DNA of 28,301 bases, taken from positions 1 to 28,301 of the forward strand of contig JBGTFW010000057.1 of NCBI GenBank assembly GCA_041747075.1. Reading direction: 5' to 3'. The notes below the pieces were generated by a model. That model was not told the DNA's origin, did not search any database, and saw only the letters and a program-made list of their open reading frames with translations. This document shows positions 15,576-22,267 of the stretch, piece by piece. Made by a program: the position numbers and the translations under genes. Position 1 is the first letter of the stretch. Each line of letters starts with the position of its first letter. Source of the stretch: CAJQPP01 sp041747075. GTDB lineage: Bacteria; Planctomycetota; Planctomycetia; Pirellulales; Pirellulaceae.

Positions 15576-17480
15576 CTAACAAAACCCGTTGAGTAACGAT
15601 TGGACGCCGCCGCTTGCCATGGCAACGGCCTCACCCGACGTCTCCGCAAAAAAGACGTTCTTCAGGGCAAAGCCGACGCCCAGCAGCGCTTCGCCGACGA
15701 TCAGTCCCGCCGCCACCGGAATTCCGATCTCTTCGGAAAACCGGCGACCCGCCGACTTGTCAACAATCATTCTCAGAATGCAACCGATCGTATAGGTAAG
15801 GACAATACTGAAGGGCATGTAGAAACCGAGAGCGACCATGACGCCGATCCCGCCAAGTCCGCTGACAGCCAGCAAAAACCCGAGTCCGGCACCGGCACTG
15901 TATCGCCAGGCGGGAACGTTGCCGTCGACGATCGCGTTGATAACACTGGCCAGCGCCGTCGCCTGGGCGGCCGGCAATTCCTTGCTGCCGATCCCGTAGG
16001 GGACCTCCCCTTCCGCCATGACAAACGCCTCGTCGGTCATTTCTGCCGCCGAGGGAGTCGCGCTTCGTTCCAGAACGAACATCAGCCCGATCACGATGAT
16101 CGGGCCAAGCCACGCGCCAACGAATTGCGCGATTTGCTGGCGGCGCGGAATCGCACCGACAAGGTATCCCGACTTGAGGTCCAGCATCATGTCGCTGGCT
16201 TGCGAGATGGCAAGACAAATCGCCGCGCCGACGATCATCGAGCTGACGATCGTCTGCGGCTTGTCGAGTCCGCTGTGCGCGATCACGATAAGGATCGTGA
16301 CGGCGATCAACGTCATGCCCGAAAGGGGCGACCAGTTGGTTCGGCCCACGCACTCGGCGACAATCACACCGGCGATCCAGATCCAAACGGTTCCGAGGAC
16401 CGCCATAAGGATCGCCAGCGGAAAAGTCATGTCCGGAACCGACTGCCGCGCAAGAAAGACGAGCAGTATCGCTCCACCCGCCACGGCGGCCGCCAGCAAT
16501 TTAATCGGCATCTCGTCCTGACCCGCCTCGGAGCCACCACCCGCCTGGGCCTTTCGCAGCGCGCTCATGGCGCTGCGGATCAACGGGAACGCCATGATCA
16601 TCCCGCCGACCGCCGCTCCAATGAGCATTCCGATGCCGGTCGGGCGGTAAATCTCGTTACGCATCGCGCCCGGCGATTCGACGAGATGCTGGACGTCGGC
16701 GCCGCCGTAGAGCGACAGCAACGGGGAGAGGAACCAATAACAAATGAATCCGCCCGCGCCGAACCAGAACCCGCCCTTTCCGGAGAGGAATCCGACGCCG
16801 ATGGTCATCAACGAGAGAAAAAAGACCAGATTGTACCGGCCTGGAAAGCCCAGAACATTCCCAAGGTCATATTCCGGGTGGTCGTTTGCGCCGAATTGGG
16901 TCGTAAAAAGATAGACGATGGCGGAGACCAGCGCGGCACCGAACAGGAGCACGGACTTCGAGATACCTGCCCCCGGCGATTTGAGGATCGCCGCAACCGC
17001 GATTCCACCCGGATAGGGGAGTCGCTGGAAGTCGATCATCTGCTTGCGCAGCGGGATAACGAAGGCCAGCCCGATGAAGGCACCGGCGATGCACGCGAAG
17101 ACCATCAGCGGAACATTGAAGTCCTTGACGGATTCCAGGCCGGGCGATTTGCTGAGAATAAACAGCGCCGGAACCGAGAACATGATCCCGGACGACGCAC
17201 CGTTAACGGCCGAGGCGATCGTCTGATTGATGTTGTTTTCGAGAATACTGGTGCGGCGCATCAGGCCGCGGAGGATTCCCCAGCCCAGAATCGCGGCGAG
17301 TTCGGAGCCTTCGATCGAAAATCCAAGCTTGAGCGCCGCGTAGGCGATTGAGATGGCGATGAGCGCGCCCAGGAACCAGCCGACAAGCACGGCGGCCCAC
17401 GTGAATTCCGGATAAGGCCCGTGGCGAACGAGAATTTCGCCGTAATCATTGGCGGGTTTTCCTGAATTTCCCGTCGCCAT
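15576..17480 (-). CDS. OPT-family oligopeptide transporter
   Basis: 634-residue polytopic membrane protein with about 14-16 hydrophobic helices. It matches the prokaryotic branch of the OPT family (TC 2.A.67), proton-coupled importers of small peptides or metal chelates. Typical segments: LKLGFSIEGSELAAILGWGI near the N-terminus, ENNINQTIASAVNGASSGIM (about 103-122), QRLPYPGGIAVAAILKS, GIGMLIGAAVGG, and LKSGYLVGAIPRRQQIAQ. Length agrees with the family (about 600-700). The start ATG 17480 (MATGNSGKPANDYGEIL) has AAGG about 10 bases upstream; the longer frame to 17711 overlaps the terminator of the upstream gene and is rejected. It is the first gene of a probable operon with the PDZ protein and the isoaspartate methyltransferase. 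Nine C residues interrupt the sequence upstream of the ribosome site. The substrate cannot be told from sequence. Confidence 0.94.
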   Translation of the reverse strand: MATGNSGKPANDYGEILVRHGPYPEFTWAAVLVGWFLGALIAISIAYAALKLGFSIEGSELAAILGWGILRGLMRRTSILENNINQTIASAVNGASSGIMFSVPALFILSKSPGLESVKDFNVPLMVFACIAGAFIGLAFVIPLRKQMIDFQRLPYPGGIAVAAILKSPGAGISKSVLLFGAALVSAIVYLFTTQFGANDHPEYDLGNVLGFPGRYNLVFFLSLMTIGVGFLSGKGGFWFGAGGFICYWFLSPLLSLYGGADVQHLVESPGAMRNEIYRPTGIGMLIGAAVGGMIMAFPLIRSAMSALRKAQAGGGSEAGQDEMPIKLLAAAVAGGAILLVFLARQSVPDMTFPLAILMAVLGTVWIWIAGVIVAECVGRTNWSPLSGMTLIAVTILIVIAHSGLDKPQTIVSSMIVGAAICLAISQASDMMLDLKSGYLVGAIPRRQQIAQFVGAWLGPIIVIGLMFVLERSATPSAAEMTDEAFVMAEGEVPYGIGSKELPAAQATALASVINAIVDGNVPAWRYSAGAGLGFLLAVSGLGGIGVMVALGFYMPFSIVLTYTIGCILRMIVDKSAGRRFSEEIGIPVAAGLIVGEALLGVGFALKNVFFAETSGEAVAMASGGVQSLLNGFC

Positions 17481-17642
17481 TGATTCGCGCCTTTCACACG
17501 TCGAAACCCGGGGGGGGAAGAAAGGATTAGCGTAGTGAATGCCCCTGGCAATCACAACCACCCGAATCGAGACCGACTCACCGACTACGACGCGTATCTT
17601 GCTAACGTGCGTTGTGACCCGGGTCCGTCCGGAGAGGCGCGC

Positions 17643-17680
17643 AAAAAAATCCCGCCAGCAAGGGTCGAGCAAGCGGGATT
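17643..17680 (-). terminator. Rho-independent terminator
   Basis: On the minus strand, AATCCCGC (17680-17673), a 17-base loop, GCGGGATT (17655-17648), then a run of T residues through 17643. It ends the transcript of the Cys-Pro-rich protein, whose stop is at 17722. Confidence 0.9.
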
Positions 17681-17721
17681 TCCTGAATTCAGCACCAGCG
17701 CCTTCAGGCACCAGCGGCTGA

Positions 17722-18072
17722 CTACCGGCAGCAGGCCCGGCGGGTGCGGACCCGGACGACGCGAACGCGGCGCGGCGGGTCGCAACAGACCTGAGGCACG
17801 GGTGGACAACACGCCACCACTACCGGTCGGGGTGCTGGAGCGCAGCAAACCTGAACGGGCGGACAACAGGGCCTGGGTGCCGGGGCGCAACACGGAGGCG
17901 GGCACGGGCAGCAGGGTCGCGGTGCCGGAGCACAGCACGGTTGCGGGCAGCAAGGTTGCGGGCAGCAATCCTGGTGATGTCCGCGGCCGCGACCAAACAA
18001 CTGGGCGTCGGCCGGATTGGGCAACATCATCAAAAGGGCAACCGAAAAAACGGCGGCGAGCAGATTCTTCAT
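17722..18072 (-). CDS. Secreted Cys-Pro-rich repeat protein
   Basis: 116-residue protein. Residues 1-23 are a clear signal peptide (MKNLLAAVFSVALLMMLPNPADA|Q). The mature part holds 21 cysteines in about 92 residues, ten of them as CC pairs, spaced by Pro-rich linkers: PQPCC twice, APAPRPCC twice, APAPRP before VVVACC, and PPVQVCC. A basic tail (RRVRVVRVRTRRACCR) ends it. It would be exported and could be heavily disulfide-bonded or bind metals; it has the look of a structural envelope protein, though no known family is recognised. The start ATG 18072 has GGAG 7 bases upstream. It is transcribed alone or as the last gene after 18221-19702, from which it is separated by 149 bases containing a GC hairpin, and has its own strong terminator. 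The antisense frame at 17535-18101 is a shadow. Confidence 0.88.
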   Translation of the reverse strand: MKNLLAAVFSVALLMMLPNPADAQLFGRGRGHHQDCCPQPCCPQPCCAPAPRPCCPCPPPCCAPAPRPCCPPVQVCCAPAPRPVVVACCPPVPQVCCDPPRRVRVVRVRTRRACCR

Positions 18073-18158
18073 CGGGTTCTCCTGGAACTAGCTGGGGTTA
18101 GGAAGTGAGTAAGCCATCGGGGAACGGTTTTACGGATTTTGGCCGCAATCGTCAACAA

Positions 18159-18172
18159 CCCCCCTTGGGGGG
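18159..18172 (-). terminator. GC hairpin after the cytochrome c gene
   Basis: CCCCCC (18159-18164), TT, GGGGGG (18167-18172), symmetrical on both strands. On the minus strand it is followed by TTGTTG, and it lies 49 bases past the stop of the gene at 18221-19702. It may slow or end transcription of the four-gene cluster, but the T-run is poor. Confidence 0.4.
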
Positions 18173-18220
18173 CGAAATGGAGAGAATGGGGCGGAGCCGG
18201 TGGACAAGAAAATAGGAGGA

Positions 18221-19702
18221 CTATTGGGGGGGAAAATCGGGTTCCCCGATACCGAGCAGCTCCGGATCGTCGGTGTTTTCGCCCGTAATTTCAGGGATTG
18301 GGCTGGAATCAAACCATTCGGGAAAAGCAACTTTACCTGGTGGTGGCAAGTAAATCTTTCCATTCAGGTTATACAGCGAGCCCATCCAGATTTCTGATTC
18401 GCGCGTCACCCTCCCGTCGGCGATACGCAGATCGTATTGAATGCCATAGTGCGCGGTTGCAATGCCGACGTCTTCTTCCGCGTTGCCCCGGTAAAGGTAA
18501 ATCATGCCGGCAAGGCGGCCGCCGTTGCCGGGCGAGGTGCCGAGGGGATAGCTGGCCCGCCACAGATCACCCGGCTCGATCGTTTCAAACGGGACAGGCG
18601 CGTCAGTCTCCTCCGTTCCCGGGAGCTGGCGACTGAGAAAGGTCTGTTTTCCCAAAGGCTCCTGGAACAGCGCGGGGGTAGCCTTGGGCGCGCGACGGAT
18701 TTCGCAGCGGATAAACAGGCTTTCCTTGCCAATCGCGTCGTCCCACTCAAGACGGTGATCGCGCGCACCAAAGAGTGCGACGTCAATCGTGGCGGTTCGG
18801 TAGTTACCGCCGTTGAAGAGCTTTTGGTTTCGTTCGTCATTGCCTCGATAATAAACTCCGCCCAACCGAAATGGGTGCGGTGGACGAATGGGAACCGGGG
18901 CACCGGACGTGTTCGCCGCGGTTTCGCCAGGCCGTGAAACCTGCTGATGGATCGCGAGCCGCATACGTTGCTTGTCGGACTGCAGTTCGCGAACGACTGC
19001 CTCCTGGTTGAGCCACATCGCCGCGATTACCAGCGACAGCACAATGATCAGGTAATGGGTCGCGTTGATCCGCGCGACAAGTCTTGACAAAGGCGAGTCA
19101 CGGAATCGCGATTCGGAATCGCGCGGGCGGGCTTTCCTCCTCCTTTCGATCAACAGAATCAAACCGAGCGCAACGAGGCCCGCATAGAGGACGGGTTGAA
19201 TGCGCCCGCGGACGGCCTCAATTCGTTGCGCCAGGCTTTCACCTGGCACCTTTTTCCCGGCGGCGCGGGTCGGCGGCGTGACGGGCCAAGGTGCGCCCTG
19301 CCGCAGCCAGTCCCCGATCAGACCGATGTTCTCGACGGACAGCCGCGCGCCTTGCGGCGGCATTCGATAGTCCTCGTCGTCCGACGCGATGCGCCGGTAA
19401 AGTTCGCTTTCGTCAGCCGAACCGAGTACCCGATTGGTGGTGTGCCCGCCCGCTTCGGCGAATTCGCGGGAATCGAGTCGAAGATGACCTTCCTGGAGGT
19501 CCGGCCCGTGACAGAATATACAGCGTGCCGCGAGAATCGGCTGGATTTGCGTTTCAAAATCAATCGCTTCCGTTTCGGAATCCTGCGCGACAACGCAATC
19601 GGCTGTCCAGCCCGCGAGCAACAGCCAGCACCCTATCGCGAGCCAGTATGAAATGCGGCTCCCCTGCCTCTTCCGCGCCGCCATCGAAACGCGTTCCGTC
19701 AT
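18221..19702 (-). CDS. Membrane-bound mono-heme cytochrome c domain protein
   Basis: 493 residues. A hydrophobic N-terminal segment (about 18-35) leads to a planctomycete-type (PSD1-like, PF07635-type) cytochrome c domain at about 45-140: IQPILAARCIFCHGPDLQEG with heme motif CIFCH (61-65), LRLDSRE, LYRRI and the probable axial Met in YRMPPQG (M114). Two membrane helices follow at about 171-186 and 217-232. A large C-terminal domain of no family I recognise covers 265-493 (FRLGGVYYRGNDERN to PDFPPQ). The heme domain should sit outside the cytoplasm and accept or pass electrons. Most planctomycete proteins with this domain also carry DUF1549/DUF1553; those are absent here. The start ATG 19702 is 11 bases after the upstream gene. 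It is the last of four close genes with two beta-propellers and a TPR protein. The heme domain is secure; the partner is not. Confidence 0.87.
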   Translation of the reverse strand: MTERVSMAARKRQGSRISYWLAIGCWLLLAGWTADCVVAQDSETEAIDFETQIQPILAARCIFCHGPDLQEGHLRLDSREFAEAGGHTTNRVLGSADESELYRRIASDDEDYRMPPQGARLSVENIGLIGDWLRQGAPWPVTPPTRAAGKKVPGESLAQRIEAVRGRIQPVLYAGLVALGLILLIERRRKARPRDSESRFRDSPLSRLVARINATHYLIIVLSLVIAAMWLNQEAVVRELQSDKQRMRLAIHQQVSRPGETAANTSGAPVPIRPPHPFRLGGVYYRGNDERNQKLFNGGNYRTATIDVALFGARDHRLEWDDAIGKESLFIRCEIRRAPKATPALFQEPLGKQTFLSRQLPGTEETDAPVPFETIEPGDLWRASYPLGTSPGNGGRLAGMIYLYRGNAEEDVGIATAHYGIQYDLRIADGRVTRESEIWMGSLYNLNGKIYLPPPGKVAFPEWFDSSPIPEITGENTDDPELLGIGEPDFPPQ

Positions 19703-19713
19703 TCCAGGTAACG

Positions 19714-20313
19714 CTACCGAATACCTGACTTGCGATCGCGGTTGACTTCCTCCAGCAACACAAGCCGATGGAATTCCGGGTCGGCGCGAAGCAAGTCAAA
19801 ATCGTGCTCGCTGGCAATTCCAAGGGTTGAGACAAATCCCTCCTCAATCACGGCTCGCAACAGCTCGATCGCCTCGTCCGGACTTTCCTGAACCGAGTGG
19901 ATGCAGGCAAGGTTATACTTCGAATAAATTCCGAATTCGCGAAAGTCCGCCGAAAGCAGATAGTACCCGGTCGCTTCGTCGAGACGGCCCTGGCGTTGGA
20001 GACTGTATGCGAGATTAAAAATCGCCCGGGCGTCGAACGGATCACGGGCGAGCAGTTCGCGACTGGCCGATTCGGCTTCCTGCCATTTCGCACCAAGGAG
20101 CGCCTCGGCCAGCCGCCGGTCAGGCGGGAGAGACGGCTCTCCCTTCGCGGGCGCATTTCCTGTCCCGCGATTGAGAAGGCCGCTGCCAATGACAATGGCG
20201 GCAAGAAGGCTGGCTAACGCCGCGATTCCTGCGAGCGTTCTCGCCCATCGCGGAATGCCGCGCCCCGTGCGGAGCGGAGCCTTTCTCGTTTGTGAATCAA
20301 CGTGGGAAGCCAA
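19714..20313 (-). CDS. Single-pass membrane protein with TPR repeats
   Basis: 199 residues from TTG 20313, with a membrane helix at about 25-47 and a TPR-type region at about 65-190. Repeats read AEALLGAKWQEAESASRELL, ARAIFNLAYSLQRQGRLDEA and SKYNLACIHSVQESPDEAIE. The closing segment VIEEGFVSTLGIASEHDFDL then LRADPEFHRLV is the end-cap pattern (GF....... D.DF..L..DP.F..L) often seen behind such repeats. TPRs bind partner proteins, here outside the cytoplasm by the N-in orientation. Start choice: TTG 20313 lies 4 bases after the preceding stop with GGGAG 9 bases upstream. An in-frame ATG at 20346 would overlap that gene by 29 bases and adds MPLIWGRENKR; it remains possible. The gene ends 11 bases before the cytochrome c gene, so the two are certainly co-transcribed. 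A scaffold for the neighbouring proteins is inference. Confidence 0.82.
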   Translation of the reverse strand: MASHVDSQTRKAPLRTGRGIPRWARTLAGIAALASLLAAIVIGSGLLNRGTGNAPAKGEPSLPPDRRLAEALLGAKWQEAESASRELLARDPFDARAIFNLAYSLQRQGRLDEATGYYLLSADFREFGIYSKYNLACIHSVQESPDEAIELLRAVIEEGFVSTLGIASEHDFDLLRADPEFHRLVLLEEVNRDRKSGIR

Positions 20314-20317
20314 TCTT

Positions 20318-22213
20318 TTATTCTCCCGCCCCCAGATCAACGGCATAGAGTCTCGTTCGGTCGGTGATAAACATCCGGCGATTGGCGATGGTGGGAGTTG
20401 AATAGACTGACGAGTAGTTGACGGTGTCATACTGCTTGAGAATGATCGGTTCCTCCTTCGTGGCCTTGAGTAACAGGAGCTTCCCATCCTCAAGACCGAG
20501 AAAGACGCGGCCGTCCACGACCATGGGCGAACCCCAGATTGCGGAAAACGCGTCGTACTCCCAGTTCCGCTTGCCGCTCTTCAAGTCAATGCAATGGACG
20601 AACCCGCTCAGGTCCGGTGCAAAGACGAGGTCGTCGGTCACCGCCACGGTGCTGATCGTGCGGCGATAGATGCTGCCGTTCGGCTTTCCCGTGACATCTC
20701 CCGAGGCATCGACGCCGCCATAATGCCAGATCACGGCGGAGTTCGGGTTGGGCTGGCCGGGTTGGCCGATCTCGCCCGTTTCGGCACTGACGTCTCCGGT
20801 TTTTGTCGCGTCGATTCGCCACAAGTGCCCGACGCCCTCTCCGTGTTCCGGGTCCTGGCCCACGCCCACGATGACGCTGTTATCGTAAAAGACAGCGGTC
20901 GAAATCACGTTGTTGCGCGAACCGAGACCGCCCAGTTCCCAAACGGTCTCCTTGGGATTCAGGTCAAATTTCCAGATGGTCTCGCCGTCGTCCGGATTCA
21001 GTGCGTAAAGCCATCCATCACCGGCTGGAAAATAAATCTGCACTTGACCGTTGACATCGCCCATCGACGGCGAACTCCACTGGCCGTGAAGCACGCGGTC
21101 TTCCGGATATCCCTGTTCCCACAGCAGTTCGCCGGTATTCTTGTCGACGCACAACATGGTCGGCGCGCGGGGGGCCGGCAACTCGAGATGCGCCTCGTCG
21201 ACGCCGTTGGATGTAATCACGTAGACGCGATCGCCGTAAATCAGGGGTGAACTGGTCGCAAGGTTATGCGGAAAGACTCCCAGTTCGTCGATCATGTCAA
21301 GGCTCCAGATGATGTCAGCGTCCTTGTCCGTCACGTCGACTTCTTCGGTGTAGGGGCCGTCGTTGCCGTCCTTCATTCCTTCGAGATCGAGGCACATCAA
21401 TTCGCCGCGATTGGTGACGACCCAGGCGCGCCAGCCCTCTTCCTCCGAATCACCCGGGGCGACGGCTGGCGTGGAGCAAATTCCCTGGAGGGGCCAGTCG
21501 CAGACGCGCCCGATCGTAAGTTTTTCGCGAGTCAGTTGCCACTGGAATTCCCCACTCTTCTCATCGAAGCACAGGACGACGCCCTTGTCCTGGTCGGCCG
21601 GATGAATGTCCGCGCGATAACCTCCGCCGTTGTTGGTACCGACGAGAACCTTGCCGCCTGCCACTATCGCGTTGCCATACGTCTGTGAGCCAAGCGTCGC
21701 CGACCAGGCAACATGGGTTCCCTCGCGGAGGTCAAAATTGTCATCAATATTCGTTGCTTCAGAGACCATGTTGCGATCGGGCGTTCCGCCCCACATGGGC
21801 CAATCCCCGTCACCGGCCTCTTCCTGGTAATTCGGGGTGGCCACACCGCTGGCCGTACTGACGGCAGCCATTACGTTTTCAGAAGCATCGTTCTCCTGGC
21901 AGCACGTGCCGCCGCCGGTGGAACATTCCCCCTGACAGGTGCCTGTGGCGGTTTCGGCCGAATCCGCCGCGCAGCATTCGCCACTGAATTCATTCTGCGC
22001 GCGACAACGTGAGCCATCCGCGTCGCCCTCTCCCGATTTGGCGGCGGAGCGCGAGTCAGCGTCTCGATGTTCGCAACACGAACACCGGGCATTGGTCTCG
22101 GAGCGGTTTGCAACGGCATTACCCGCTTCGTTTCGCGGCAAAAAGGCGCCGGTTTGAAAACCGGCAACAATCAAAAGGCCCGTGAGCAGCGTCAATACGG
22201 CAATTGTCTTCAT
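20318..22213 (-). CDS. Exported PQQ-type beta-propeller with a Cys-rich N-terminal insert
   Basis: 631 residues. Signal peptide MKTIAVLTLLTGLLIVAG (1-18). Residues 44-105 are a Cys-rich, low-complexity insert with ten cysteines (C44, 46, 47, 70, 80, 81, 93, 97, 104, 105). From about 137 an eight-bladed PQQ-like beta-propeller begins with GDWPMWGGTPDRNMVSEA and runs to the end, with repeats such as KNTGELLWEQGYPED, YALNPDDGETIWKFD and DLKSGKRNWEYDAF. This planctomycete family opens with the WPMWGG pattern; the fold is shared with BamB and quinoprotein dehydrogenases. I see no clear quinone-binding active site, so I do not claim a dehydrogenase. The start ATG 22213 has AGGA 9 bases upstream (a TTG at 22216 is less likely). 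Downstream, the TPR gene begins 4 bases after the stop. Upstream, another beta-propeller gene ends 54 bases away. Confidence 0.9.
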   Translation of the reverse strand: MKTIAVLTLLTGLLIVAGFQTGAFLPRNEAGNAVANRSETNARCSCCEHRDADSRSAAKSGEGDADGSRCRAQNEFSGECCAADSAETATGTCQGECSTGGGTCCQENDASENVMAAVSTASGVATPNYQEEAGDGDWPMWGGTPDRNMVSEATNIDDNFDLREGTHVAWSATLGSQTYGNAIVAGGKVLVGTNNGGGYRADIHPADQDKGVVLCFDEKSGEFQWQLTREKLTIGRVCDWPLQGICSTPAVAPGDSEEEGWRAWVVTNRGELMCLDLEGMKDGNDGPYTEEVDVTDKDADIIWSLDMIDELGVFPHNLATSSPLIYGDRVYVITSNGVDEAHLELPAPRAPTMLCVDKNTGELLWEQGYPEDRVLHGQWSSPSMGDVNGQVQIYFPAGDGWLYALNPDDGETIWKFDLNPKETVWELGGLGSRNNVISTAVFYDNSVIVGVGQDPEHGEGVGHLWRIDATKTGDVSAETGEIGQPGQPNPNSAVIWHYGGVDASGDVTGKPNGSIYRRTISTVAVTDDLVFAPDLSGFVHCIDLKSGKRNWEYDAFSAIWGSPMVVDGRVFLGLEDGKLLLLKATKEEPIILKQYDTVNYSSVYSTPTIANRRMFITDRTRLYAVDLGAGE

Positions 22214-22267
22214 CAATGAATTCCTGGTTCCTTGCGGGGTGTTGTTTCTGAACTTGTGCGGACTTCG

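Noticed and set aside
15600..17351. 583-residue plus-strand frame, rich in charged residues
   Set aside because: It is antisense to the OPT transporter, whose homology is clear along its length. The high Arg/Asp/His content is typical of a shadow frame in GC-rich DNA.
17535..18101. 188-residue plus-strand frame
   Set aside because: Antisense to the Cys-Pro-rich protein, which has a signal peptide, ribosome site and terminator on the minus strand.
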